Below are positions 43,215 to 50,357 of a stretch of DNA of 50,357 bases, in pieces. The first letter of the stretch is position 1, and the number at the start of each line of letters is the position of its first letter. Location: NCBI GenBank assembly GCA_902774845.1, contig CACYJU010000014.1, positions 1 through 50,357 on the forward strand, read 5' to 3'. The position numbers and the translations under genes are program-made. The notes beneath the pieces are model-generated. The model was not told where the DNA came from. It did no database searches and was given only the letters and a program-made list of their open reading frames with translations. The DNA is from an uncultured Bacteroidota bacterium. Lineage in GTDB: Bacteria > Bacteroidota > Bacteroidia > Bacteroidales > P3.

Positions 43215-43298
43215 TTTTTAGTGTAGGGCACGTAGCACCGCTGAAGGCGATGAGTGCGTGATTTTTTGAACGTTTGACTGACTTAGTGTGTTTTCTCT

Positions 43299-43477
43299 GG
43301 TCGGCCTAAAAGATTGACTATCGTCGACCTCGAACTCGACTCGGCCATCCCTGAGCCAGCTCATATGGTGCTCACTGCTTACTCAGTTCAAAATCATTCA
43401 AATTTTATTTAAAATTATTCAATCTTGACTCTATATATTTTTTATTTGATTTTTTAACAATTTTGAGCGGAGCGACC
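43299..43477 (+). repeat. MITE-like element, copy C (long form)
   Basis: A 179-bp direct repeat of copy B, 84 bp downstream of it, ending GAGCGGAGCGACC. It lies just beyond the 3' end of aroC. The spacer between B and C holds AGCACCGCTGAA, which recurs near 49937 next to copy D. Confidence 0.85.
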
Positions 43478-43521
43478 CCTCAAATTTCGCTGCAATGATG
43501 CACCATCATAAAGATAATAGT

Positions 43522-44493
43522 TTAAAACCGAACATCATTCATAAAGTCAATCAACGTGAGTGCAGCCATTGCCTCCACTATCACAGCCGCACGAGGCACA
43601 TGGCAACGGTCGTGGCGGCCTTTTAACTCTATCATCTGCACCTCCCCTGCCCTATTGCGGCACTGGGTGAGCGGTAACTGAGTCACAACGGGATGGAAGC
43701 CAACGGTGAACTCAATAGGCATGCCGTTGCTGATGCCACCTTGGACGCCACCACAGTGGTTGGAGAGAGCGATGTCCGATTGTGCAAGAGCCTCAGGGTT
43801 CCAGCGGTCGGCATAGTCAGCACCAGTCATCTCGCAGGCCTCTTTGCCGATACCCATCTCAAAACTCACCGCCGAAGGGATGGACATCAACGCATAAGCC
43901 AGACGAGCGTTGAGCTTGTTGAACACAGGCTCGCCTGCACCAGGCTTTACACCATATATATTACAACGGACCTTGCCTCCAATTGTTTGATTGTCTGATG
44001 TCGTGGAGTGCAAATCCGCGACAACTGTTTCTGAGATGATGTTTATGCCTTCATTCGCCAGCAGTTGTTTCGCTATCGCACCTGCAATCACCCTTGCTAC
44101 GGTCTCACGAGCCGAAGCACGACCACCGCCACGATGGTCACGGATGCCATATTTCTCCTGATAGGTGTAGTCGGCATGTCCTGCACGCTGCCATTCCCTC
44201 AGGTTGTCATAGTCCTCGCTGCGACTGTCGCTGTTCCGCACCAGGAAAGCGATCGGGGTGCCGAGTGTCACTCCATCCATTATGCCCGACTGCCACTCAA
44301 TATGGTCAAACTCTTTCCTTTCTGTAGTTCCCTCCACACCGTCGCCACGACGACGCGCAAGCTCAGAATCAATCATGGCGAAATCGATCTTCAAGCCAGC
44401 AGGGCAGCCGTCAATGACACCACCGACTGAGATGCCATGAGACTCACCGAAGGTAGTCAGACTGAAATGTTCACCGAAAGTGTTGCCGAGCAT
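43522..44493 (-). CDS. aroC: Chorismate synthase
   Basis: This 323-residue enzyme uses reduced FMN to convert 5-enolpyruvylshikimate-3-phosphate to chorismate, the last common step to aromatic amino acids. Family motifs are present: F-G-E-S-H-G near the N-terminus, R-R-R-G-D-G, G-H-A-D-Y-T, R-D-H-R-G-G-G-R-A-S-A-R-E-T, and a late G-R-H-D-R-C. It is somewhat shorter than usual (about 350-360). The true start is M-L-G-N-T-F-G-E-H-F (44493). The ORF stays open upstream to 44574, but that extension only translates an octamer array. Confidence 0.95.
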   Translation of the reverse strand: MLGNTFGEHFSLTTFGESHGISVGGVIDGCPAGLKIDFAMIDSELARRRGDGVEGTTERKEFDHIEWQSGIMDGVTLGTPIAFLVRNSDSRSEDYDNLREWQRAGHADYTYQEKYGIRDHRGGGRASARETVARVIAGAIAKQLLANEGINIISETVVADLHSTTSDNQTIGGKVRCNIYGVKPGAGEPVFNKLNARLAYALMSIPSAVSFEMGIGKEACEMTGADYADRWNPEALAQSDIALSNHCGGVQGGISNGMPIEFTVGFHPVVTQLPLTQCRNRAGEVQMIELKGRHDRCHVPRAAVIVEAMAALTLIDFMNDVRF

Positions 44494-44500
44494 TTTTATT

Positions 44501-44572
44501 GCTTGAATGTCTGAGTGCTTGAATGCGTTAACGTCTGCATGCTTGAATACCCATGCAATCATGCATTCAGGC
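44501..44572 (-). repeat. Octamer array before the aroC start codon
   Basis: Nine 8-nt units lie in register (plus-strand GCTTGAAT three times among GTCTGAGT, GCGTTAAC, GTCTGCAT and others), ending 7 nt before the aroC ATG. This mirrors the array before fabD. It also lies 9 nt from the stop codon of the FKBP gene, so it fills the whole gap. Confidence 0.9.
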
Positions 44573-44581
44573 AATTATTCT

Positions 44582-45280
44582 TCATTTAGGGTTTATTTCC
44601 AGCAACTCCACCTCGAAGACCAGAAGAGAGCCAGCGGGGATGTCACCCACCTGACGTTCACCATAAGCGAGGTTATGAGGGATGTAGAGTATGTACTTAG
44701 ACCCTTCATCCATCAGCTGCAAGCCTTCGGTCCAGCCCGCAATCACCTGATTGAGAGCGAAGGTGATAGGCTCGCCACGTTCCACGCTGCTGTCAAACAC
44801 CTTGCCGTTAATCAGCTTGCCTACATAATGCACCTTCACCTTGTCGGTGGCGGTGGGTTTCTTGCCGTTGCCAGCCTTCTTACGTATGTAAGAGAGACCC
44901 GACTCAGTGGTGTAAACAGACTTGTTGTTACGGATCTTCTCCATATAAGCCTTGCCCGCGGCGATGTTCGCCTCACAGTCTTTCTTCATCTTTTCGTTCA
45001 TTTGGTTCTGGAAACGTACCATCAAGCTCTCCATCTGCTCCTGGGTGAAGAAGATAGTACCTTTAGCGGCATTCTGCAATGCCTGCGACACCTTGTCCAC
45101 ATTGAACTCCACCCCCTGACGCAACCACTCGGTGTATATGCTCTGACCGACGGCGTAGGAGATAGAGTCGTTGAATGTCTTTAATCCCTTGGCCTTCGCC
45201 ACAGTCATCTCCTGTGCGCAGGAAACCGAAGCCAGCGCAACAGCAAAAAAGAAAGCTGACGACGCAATGATTTTTCTCAT
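44582..45280 (-). CDS. FKBP-type peptidyl-prolyl isomerase, exported
   Basis: This 232-residue protein has an N-terminal export signal (residues 1-20, S-V-S-C at its end suggesting a lipoprotein). An FkpA/Mip-like helical dimerisation domain follows (about 30-115; I-S-Y-A-V-G), then a C-terminal FKBP domain (about 135-232; V-H-Y-V-G-K, F-D-S-S, I-P-H-N-L-A-Y-G). Such proteins help fold periplasmic or outer-membrane proteins by turning X-Pro bonds. The gene lies between buk and aroC on the same strand, but a hairpin separates it from buk. Confidence 0.93.
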   Translation of the reverse strand: MRKIIASSAFFFAVALASVSCAQEMTVAKAKGLKTFNDSISYAVGQSIYTEWLRQGVEFNVDKVSQALQNAAKGTIFFTQEQMESLMVRFQNQMNEKMKKDCEANIAAGKAYMEKIRNNKSVYTTESGLSYIRKKAGNGKKPTATDKVKVHYVGKLINGKVFDSSVERGEPITFALNQVIAGWTEGLQLMDEGSKYILYIPHNLAYGERQVGDIPAGSLLVFEVELLEINPK

Positions 45281-45303
45281 AACTGTTATTCGTTTCTACA
45301 AAC

Positions 45304-45329
45304 AATGCCTGCGGTTCGCCGCAGGCATT
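45304..45329 (-). terminator. Terminator of the butyrate kinase gene
   Basis: A perfect 11-bp stem AATGCCTGCGG with CCGCAGGCATT and a 4-nt loop lies after buk on the minus strand and is followed by GTTTGTAG. On the plus strand the loop is TTCG. Confidence 0.75.
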
Positions 45330-45354
45330 CATATTACATTATTCTAATTGTTTT

Positions 45355-45382
45355 ACTGGTCACAATTCACTGGTCACATAAT
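45355..45382 (-). repeat. Heptamer array after buk
   Basis: 7-nt units ACTGGTC, ACAATTC, ACTGGTC, ACATAAT lie in register. The array touches the buk stop codon at 45382. Confidence 0.7.
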
Positions 45383-46473
45383 CACACATACTCCTTGGCC
45401 GGTACGCCGTCGAGGATTTCCTTGCCACAGATGGCGAGAGCCAGCATTTCGTTCTCGCCTTTGTAAATCTTCACGGGAGCGATCCAGCCGATCTGGTCGG
45501 TGATCTGAGCCATCCAAGGTTTGCTGTATGCTATGCCGCCGGTGAGGATGATAGCGTCAACCTTACCTTTGACCACAGCGGCAAGACGGCTGATTTCGAG
45601 AGATACCTGATAGCAGAAAGCATCCACCAGCAGCTTGCATTTCTCGTCACCAGCAAGGGCGCGTTTCTCCACCTCATAGGCATCGTTGGTGTTGAGGTAA
45701 GCCACAAAGCCGCCTTCGGCAGTGACCATCTTCTTCACCTTCGCCATATCGTATTTGCCACTGAAGCACACTTCGATGAGCTTGCTGGCGTTGATAGAGC
45801 CAGAGCGTGTCGGAGAGAAAGCGCCGAGACCACAGAGAGCGCGGTTCACCTCAACGCAACGGCCGTGCTCGTGGATACCCACACTCACGCCGCCGCCCAT
45901 GTGGGCGATGATGAGGTTCAGGTCCTCATAGCGCTTGCCCAGTTCACGAGCATAGAGCTTGCCCGTCATCTTCTGGTTCAAGCAATGCCAGATGACACCC
46001 TCACGCTTGGGGTCAAGGTCGAACTCGGGATGACCAGTGATTTTGGCATATTCAGGACGCTCGTCCACGATGCCCGGGTCAGCTATATATGCGCACTCCA
46101 AACCAATCTCCTTGGCAATGGAATCACTGATAAGCGCACCGAGGTTGCAGGCATGCTTGCCCTGAATACCGTCGTGGCACTCCTGTTTCATAAGTTCGTT
46201 CACGCGGTAGGTGCCGCTCTCGCAAGGACGGGTAAGACCGCCACGGCCCATGACGATAGCAATCTCGTCGGTGCCGACGCCATGGTCTTTCAACATAGAG
46301 AGGATGGCCCCTTTGCGGTAGTCGAACTGGTCGGCCACCTCCTTGTATTTCTGTATCTCCTCGATGGGGTGAGTGATGTTCTCGGTGAAGACCTCAGTCT
46401 CACCGTCATAGATTGACGTTTTGGTAGATGTTGCGCCTGGATTGATTACCAGAGTGTACTTCCTTTTGCTCAT
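45382..46473 (-). CDS. buk: Butyrate kinase
   Basis: This 363-residue protein of the acetate/butyrate kinase family reversibly converts butyryl phosphate and ADP to butyrate and ATP. Signature segments are N-P-G-A-T-S-T-K-T (residues 11-19), G-R-G-G-L, A-D-P-G, H-M-G-G-G-V-S-V-G and a late L-T-G-G-I-A-Y-S. Length fits buk rather than acetate kinase (about 400). No phosphotransbutyrylase gene is next to it, so it may serve branched-chain acids from amino-acid fermentation or pair with a distant ptb. It has a good -7 box 44 nt upstream. Confidence 0.93.
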   Translation of the reverse strand: MSKRKYTLVINPGATSTKTSIYDGETEVFTENITHPIEEIQKYKEVADQFDYRKGAILSMLKDHGVGTDEIAIVMGRGGLTRPCESGTYRVNELMKQECHDGIQGKHACNLGALISDSIAKEIGLECAYIADPGIVDERPEYAKITGHPEFDLDPKREGVIWHCLNQKMTGKLYARELGKRYEDLNLIIAHMGGGVSVGIHEHGRCVEVNRALCGLGAFSPTRSGSINASKLIEVCFSGKYDMAKVKKMVTAEGGFVAYLNTNDAYEVEKRALAGDEKCKLLVDAFCYQVSLEISRLAAVVKGKVDAIILTGGIAYSKPWMAQITDQIGWIAPVKIYKGENEMLALAICGKEILDGVPAKEYV

Positions 46474-46516
46474 GATTTATTTTAAATATGTTAATATCTC
46501 TTAAAATTTCAATGTG

Positions 46517-46524
46517 CAAAGATA
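46517..46524 (-). promoter_or_regulatory. -7 box of buk
   Basis: Minus-strand TATCTTTG, an exact TAnnTTTG match about 44 nt before the start codon. Confidence 0.65.
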
Positions 46525-46624
46525 ATAAATTTAATTTGATTTTTCACATCCCGGTTGCACTTTGTGAATAAGATGCCGGTTTTGTTGAAAAGTTGCCCGC
46601 CGTCAACCGCCCTCTTCATCCCCC

Positions 46625-47923
46625 TCAAAGTCCCTTCCTGACCACATCGTACCCTTTATCGCAACGCCTCAGCCGCCAGCCGCCGCTCAGCTCTATCGCA
46701 AAGCCCTTCGTCTTCTTCCTCATCGACTTCGTCCCCTCTGGAATAATCAGCATCGGGTGTCCCGAAATCACACAGCCGTACTCCGAATATATCCTCCCAA
46801 ACTCGCCTTTCAGCTCTATCACAGAGAAAAAGTTGCCCATCTCCTCAAGTCCTGTTACACACGCCGGGTTGAACCCCATCTGATAGTCCTCCGCCTGCAG
46901 CCAGACGACATTGTTCGTCTCCATCTTCCTGCGAACCATCTCTTTTAGCACCATCCGCGCCGCCTCAAGGGTGTCAACCACACGCATCACCTCAGCATAC
47001 GAATCTGTCCTCTTTAGCGCCAGCGTGTCCACTGTCCCGGTCATCCCCACACCATAAATACGCCTCACCCTCTCGCCCAGGTCCATCGTAGGCGTCACCT
47101 CGTTTCGCCACGTCGCATCGACGTCGTTCAGGCAGGCATACATGGTGCCCATATAATAGCCGTACTGGCGCGACAGGTTAGGTGCCGTCATCAACCTCCC
47201 CACATCCTGTCCAAGCTGCTGCGCCACCTTTGCCGAATCGCGCAGACACAGGCGGTATTGTGTGTAAAGCGCCAGACCTTCCTGAAACTCAAACCTGCAT
47301 TCATCTCTGTCTTTCCCCACAAAAAGCGTCCGCCGCCACGCTCTGAAACCCAGAGCTTTTTCCACATGTTCGCGTCTTTCCGTCCCATCGCCTTCCAAAG
47401 CCTTCGCCAGCTCCGCCAACTCGCAGAGCACCAGCGTCCTGCCCGCCTTCGTATCTACATGAGCGTTGTCATAAACCATCTCGTCGCTGCCGTAGTGACG
47501 GTTCTGAAACCGGTGGAACAGTTCGTGAACAAACACCTCCACCAAAGCGCTGTCCGACATCTCGAACATCGGCACGATGGCCACATCCACACCTCTGAGC
47601 CGAGCTGCGTTGCCGGCCACCACGAGGTTCGAATCCAACGTTCCGCAATACAGCTCGCCCACTTCCCTCGCACCATTCAGCAACCTCGCGTCGTTGCAGA
47701 AAGCCAGCTTGTCCGCATCCCTCACAAGCACCACCTCGCCCCAGATGTTCTCGCCCCACAGCCGTCCGCCGTCGGCGTCACAAACACGCTGAGCCTCAGT
47801 AAACAAACCGGCCGCACGTTCCTGTGGCATTGTGTCCCAACCCTGAGCCCACGCACCAGTTGCGGCTACGATTGCAGCCAAAGCCAGCCACAGTGATTTC
47901 AGTCTTATGAAGATACCGTTCAT
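46625..47923 (-). CDS. Exported HExxH metallopeptidase-like protein
   Basis: This 432-residue protein has a signal peptide (residues 1-26, ending A-W-A-Q). A zinc-binding H-E-L-F-H (residues 133-137) lies in a hydrophobic helix, and a later F-x-E-G-L-A-L-Y-T-Q-Y could supply the third ligand (Glu), as in gluzincin-type peptidases. The C-terminal part is beta-rich. I do not recognise a named family; peptidase activity is inferred from the motif. The start at 47923 is chosen because it gives a clean signal peptide and follows a promoter box (47946-47953); the ORF extends upstream to 47965. Confidence 0.75.
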   Translation of the reverse strand: MNGIFIRLKSLWLALAAIVAATGAWAQGWDTMPQERAAGLFTEAQRVCDADGGRLWGENIWGEVVLVRDADKLAFCNDARLLNGAREVGELYCGTLDSNLVVAGNAARLRGVDVAIVPMFEMSDSALVEVFVHELFHRFQNRHYGSDEMVYDNAHVDTKAGRTLVLCELAELAKALEGDGTERREHVEKALGFRAWRRTLFVGKDRDECRFEFQEGLALYTQYRLCLRDSAKVAQQLGQDVGRLMTAPNLSRQYGYYMGTMYACLNDVDATWRNEVTPTMDLGERVRRIYGVGMTGTVDTLALKRTDSYAEVMRVVDTLEAARMVLKEMVRRKMETNNVVWLQAEDYQMGFNPACVTGLEEMGNFFSVIELKGEFGRIYSEYGCVISGHPMLIIPEGTKSMRKKTKGFAIELSGGWRLRRCDKGYDVVRKGL

Positions 47924-47945
47924 CTCTGTCCTTTGTTTCTGTTTG

Positions 47946-47953
47946 CAAAAGTA
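47946..47953 (-). promoter_or_regulatory. -7 box of the HExxH gene
   Basis: Minus-strand TACTTTTG fits TAnnTTTG about 23 nt before the start codon. Confidence 0.6.
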
Positions 47954-48224
47954 CGAAACCCCCATTGCGGTTTACGAATAAAAAGACAAAAATATTTTCA
48001 CAAATCCCCCAACCCACTGACAACCAACCCCAACCAACAACCTTCACAATTCAAAATATTTCCGTCCGATTTTCGCCAAGACGCTCCGAGTTTGAAGGCG
48101 AATGGATACCGTTCGGTTCCGAGCGATTTCCAAATTGGCAATCAATCGTGAACTACTTGTTGCCGAATTCCAACAAATAGAAAACATTTCACAAAGAGAC
48201 CGTTTAACACCTAACAGTCAATTC
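47954..48224. other. Gap between HExxH and DUF58 genes
   Basis: About 270 bp without a supported gene. C-rich simple sequence lies near 48006-48050. Two short plus-strand ORFs of about 70 codons have no motif. Confidence 0.4.
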
Positions 48225-49151
48225 TCAGTACTGCCTCCCTCTCTTCAGCAGGTAGGGTACCATCACCTGTTCAAAGCCTTTCTCGACGGCTACCGGGACA
48301 TAGTCTATGCCATATTGTATGGTTTTCTGCTTGAGGGCATCGCGACGGCGACGCATCTCGGCTGCGTAACTCTCGGCCAACTCTGAGGGGTTGAGCCTCA
48401 GCTTGCGGTGGGTTTCGAGGTCGATAAACTCAGTGGGTCGGTTGTCGAAGGCGAGATTCAACTCCTTTGCTTCATCATAGGTATGGAAAAGCAACACCTC
48501 GTGTTTGTTGTGCCGCAGGTGGCGCAAGGCGTCGAGCAGGGCGTCCCAGTCGTCCTGCTTTATGAAGGCGTCGGTGAAAAGCACCACCATTGAGCGTCGG
48601 TGGAGACTCTCGGCTGTAAGGTGCAGCGCTTCGACGAACGAGGTACCTCGTGCTGACGATTCCGACTTATGGTCGGTCGTGAGCAGCGAGTCGAGGATCG
48701 AATAGATATGGTGCTTGTGGGCAGCGTTGCTGCGTGTTTCGGTTTGCAGGTCGATGCCGTCGCTGAGTAGCGTGAGGCCGAAGGCGTCGCGCTGGCGTTG
48801 CAGCAACTCCACCAGCAGCGCAGCACCATAGACGGCGAAGGTGAGCTTGTTGGGATGCTCGAGGTTGTTCATCCCCTCGACGGGGAAGAGCATAGAGCCG
48901 CTCTGGTCGATAATCAGCTGGCAACGCAGGTTAGTCTCCTCCTCATAGCGTTTCACATAGAGACGGTCGGTACGAGCATAGAGGCGCCAGTCGATATTGC
49001 GAGTCGACTCGCCGGTGTTGTACTGACGGTGTTCTGCAAACTCGACAGAGAAGCCATGAAACGGACTGCGGTGGAGACCAGTAATAAAACCCTCCACCAC
49101 CTGCCGTGCATAAAGCTCAAGCCCTTTGTATCGCTCGACCTGCTCTAACAT
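48225..49151 (-). CDS. DUF58 family protein
   Basis: This 308-residue protein has the DUF58 core H-R-Q-Y-N-T-G-E-S-T-R-N-I-D-W-R-L-Y-A-R (about residues 41-60). It is followed by a von Willebrand A-like stretch with D-Q-S-G-S-M (about 82-87). DUF58 proteins usually work with MoxR AAA ATPases and other vWA proteins, in stress or cofactor-assembly roles that are poorly defined. No MoxR gene is in the window on this side. There is no signal peptide or membrane segment, unlike the longer DUF58 proteins. Confidence 0.88.
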   Translation of the reverse strand: MLEQVERYKGLELYARQVVEGFITGLHRSPFHGFSVEFAEHRQYNTGESTRNIDWRLYARTDRLYVKRYEEETNLRCQLIIDQSGSMLFPVEGMNNLEHPNKLTFAVYGAALLVELLQRQRDAFGLTLLSDGIDLQTETRSNAAHKHHIYSILDSLLTTDHKSESSARGTSFVEALHLTAESLHRRSMVVLFTDAFIKQDDWDALLDALRHLRHNKHEVLLFHTYDEAKELNLAFDNRPTEFIDLETHRKLRLNPSELAESYAAEMRRRRDALKQKTIQYGIDYVPVAVEKGFEQVMVPYLLKRGRQY

Positions 49152-49158
49152 GGGAGCG

Positions 49159-49237
49159 GTGAATAGTGAACAGTGAATAGTGATTGGTGATTAGACAAAT
49201 GTATTTGCCGACCACAAACCACTGACTGCCGACTAAT
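49159..49237 (-). repeat. Two heptamer arrays between trx and DUF58 genes
   Basis: Positions 49159-49193 are five 7-nt units (GTGAATA, GTGAACA, GTGAATA, GTGATTG, GTGATTA). Positions 49210-49237 are four further 7-nt units (GACCACA, AACCACT, GACTGCC, GACTAAT). They fill the gap from the DUF58 start to the thioredoxin stop. Confidence 0.85.
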
Positions 49238-49242
49238 TTATA

Positions 49243-49560
49243 TTACACCAGCGCGTTGAGCTTCTCAGTGAGAGTGTTCTTTGCCACCAGACCTACGGTC
49301 TTGTCCACAGCCTGACCGCCTTTGAAGAAAAGCACGGTGGGGACGCTGCGGATGCGGAACTGAGCAGCCAGGTTAGGGCATTCGTCCACATCAGCCTTGC
49401 CTACCACGGCACGGCCCTCATATTCCTTTGCCACCTCTTCCACTATGGGAGCCAGAGCCTTGCAAGGACCACACCAAGTAGCACCGAAATCCACCATAAC
49501 GGGTTTGTCACCTTTGAGAAGTTCTTCGAAATTTTGTTCTGTGATTGTCATAGTTATCAA
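49243..49560 (-). CDS. trxA: Thioredoxin
   Basis: This 105-residue protein is a cytoplasmic disulfide reductase. The active site W-C-G-P-C-K has Cys30 and Cys33, and V-D-F-G-A-T-W before it and S-V-P-T-V (cis-Pro) after it are typical. Length is that of a classical thioredoxin. The start could be the first Met or M-T-I-T-E-Q-N (49551). Its promoter box lies at 49609-49616. Confidence 0.95.
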   Translation of the reverse strand: MITMTITEQNFEELLKGDKPVMVDFGATWCGPCKALAPIVEEVAKEYEGRAVVGKADVDECPNLAAQFRIRSVPTVLFFKGGQAVDKTVGLVAKNTLTEKLNALV

Positions 49561-49608
49561 TATTTTAATTTATTATTACCATATCAAGTTGTCAAGTTCA
49601 AAACACTG

Positions 49609-49616
49609 CAAAGATA
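49609..49616 (-). promoter_or_regulatory. -7 box of thioredoxin gene
   Basis: Minus-strand TATCTTTG is an exact match to TAnnTTTG, about 48 nt before the start codon. Confidence 0.65.
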
Positions 49617-49651
49617 CGAAAGAAGTTTTAAATTTTCAAGTTTTATATAAG

Positions 49652-49672
49652 GGTTAATGGTTAGGGGTTAGC
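49652..49672 (+). repeat. Heptamer array (GGTTAAT type)
   Basis: Three 7-nt units GGTTAAT, GGTTAGG, GGTTAGC, the same family as those at 4370 and 8145. Confidence 0.8.
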
Positions 49673-49737
49673 GTTTCCGTTAGCAGCTCAACTATTATCT
49701 ATTAACTACCCCCCTTTACACCAACACACCCTTCAGT

Positions 49738-49777
49738 CACTAACGAATTAACACATTCAAGCATTCACACATTCACA
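49738..49777 (+). repeat. Octamer array next to MITE copy D
   Basis: Five 8-nt units CACTAACG, AATTAACA, CATTCAAG, CATTCACA, CATTCACA end one base before copy D of the MITE-like element. Confidence 0.85.
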
Positions 49778-49778
49778 A

Positions 49779-49886
49779 GGGTCGCTGCGCTCAAAATTAT
49801 AAAAAAATCAAACAAAAATATTTAAAACAAGAATTGAGAGATTTTAATTGAGATTTTCTATGGATTTTGAGGCCTTTAGGCCGACC
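49779..49886 (-). repeat. MITE-like element, copy D (short form, inverted)
   Basis: A 108-bp element in reverse orientation relative to A-C. On the minus strand it starts GGTCGGCCTAAAGGCCTC and ends GAGCGCAGCGACC. Like copy A it lacks the internal 75-bp block. The middle has diverged from A, but the ends are strictly kept. Confidence 0.8.
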
Positions 49887-50357
49887 TAACGAGAATGAAT
49901 GGTTCCACGTATCTCGAGACCCACGAAGTGCTGGTGAGCACCGCTGAATCAAATAAGATGTAGCGAACAATCACAAGGATAATTTTCAGATTATGAGTTA
50001 ATGTTCTCTGAATGAACTCTAAAAATGTATTTTTAAGATTCATCGGAGACTGTTAACCTTTGCTTCCAGCAAAGCAATCATGACAATGATTGTCCATCTG
50101 AAAGAAGAAAGATCCGTGTATATCCGTGAACCGACGCACGAAACAAGAGCAGAGGCCAAGCTCGCTTGGGCTATGCCTTGCAAGAAGGAGGAAGACGAAG
50201 TCAAATCCGTGGTCGAAAAAAAATAAATTTCTGTGCTTTCTGCAATTTCTGTTGGACAAAAAAGATCCTCATGCCTGGTATGATAGAGATGATTTTTTAG
50301 ATTGTGATAACAATCGATGTTTTTGCTCACGAAGTATGATATGGCTCTGTAAGAGAC
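49887..50357. other. Right edge, no firm gene
   Basis: This stretch follows copy D. It has AGCACCGCTGAA (about 49936), shared with the B-C spacer. A 48-codon plus-strand ORF (50080-50226) begins M-T-M-I-V-H-L-K-E-E-R-S-V-Y-I-R and has two copies of a C-C-G-T-G phrase in its DNA. I cannot decide whether it is a tiny gene, a remnant or a repetitive non-coding phrase. The 96-codon minus-strand ORF over it is probably a shadow. Confidence 0.35.

Noticed and set aside
44494..44574. N-terminal extension of aroC
   Set aside because: It only translates an octamer array; the conserved start of chorismate synthase is at 44493.

Overview
The window looks like chromosomal DNA from a fermentative member of the Bacteroidales (phylum Bacteroidota). 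Support comes from many TAnnTTTG -7 promoter boxes, the type of Bacteroidota; two secreted proteins with the gliding-motility/type IX secretion (type B) C-terminal domain; an OMP-family TonB-receptor-like barrel; a DUF4369 lipoprotein; LpxH (a lipid A, hence Gram-negative, enzyme); a PgpH-type HD membrane protein; and butyrate kinase. Genus cannot be fixed from the sequence alone.

Layout. 1-1630 is a decayed accessory patch: an octamer hairpin, the stump of a Dam-like DNA methylase, an intact ORF6N regulator and further gene debris. 1631-6076 holds an outer-membrane barrel protein, fabD and an SGNH hydrolase. 6444-8368 carries tRNA-Gln(CUG), a Y-family polymerase and a YolD-like partner that look imported from Firmicutes-type DNA. 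8425-16314 has two divergent, very large type IX secretion cargo genes; a third is left only as a 225-bp 3' fragment (18021-18245) beyond an AAA/DUF4143 ATPase. 18508-23929 is an A+T-rich six-gene operon (glycosyltransferase, CMP-sugar synthetase, DRE-TIM aldolase, a TPP enzyme split into two genes, KdsC-YhcH fusion). It reads as a self-contained route to an unusual CMP-activated 2-keto sugar acid and its transfer to a glycan. 24079-28370 (minus strand) has a GT2 transferase, a YfhO membrane protein and a HEPN/MNT pair. From 28427 on the content is mostly housekeeping: PgpH-type HD protein, radical SAM enzyme, PepD, ADP-forming acyl-CoA synthetase, a CapD/WbpM-type dehydratase, an EF-hand membrane protein, LpxH, chorismate synthase, FKBP, butyrate kinase, an HExxH protein, a DUF58 protein and thioredoxin.

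Two repeat systems run through the window. One is a set of 7-nt and 8-nt minisatellites in gene gaps, often touching start or stop codons and once lying inside lpxH. The other is a MITE-like element with GGTCG...CTCAAAATC termini, present as four copies (two of about 106-108 bp and two of 179 bp). Three of these surround a GxxExxY PD-(D/E)XK-like gene.

The most promising candidates for something undescribed are the ulosonic-acid-like operon, the MITE/GxxExxY locus and the 7/8-mer repeat system. All functional calls rest on reading motifs and domain order by eye; no database search was run.
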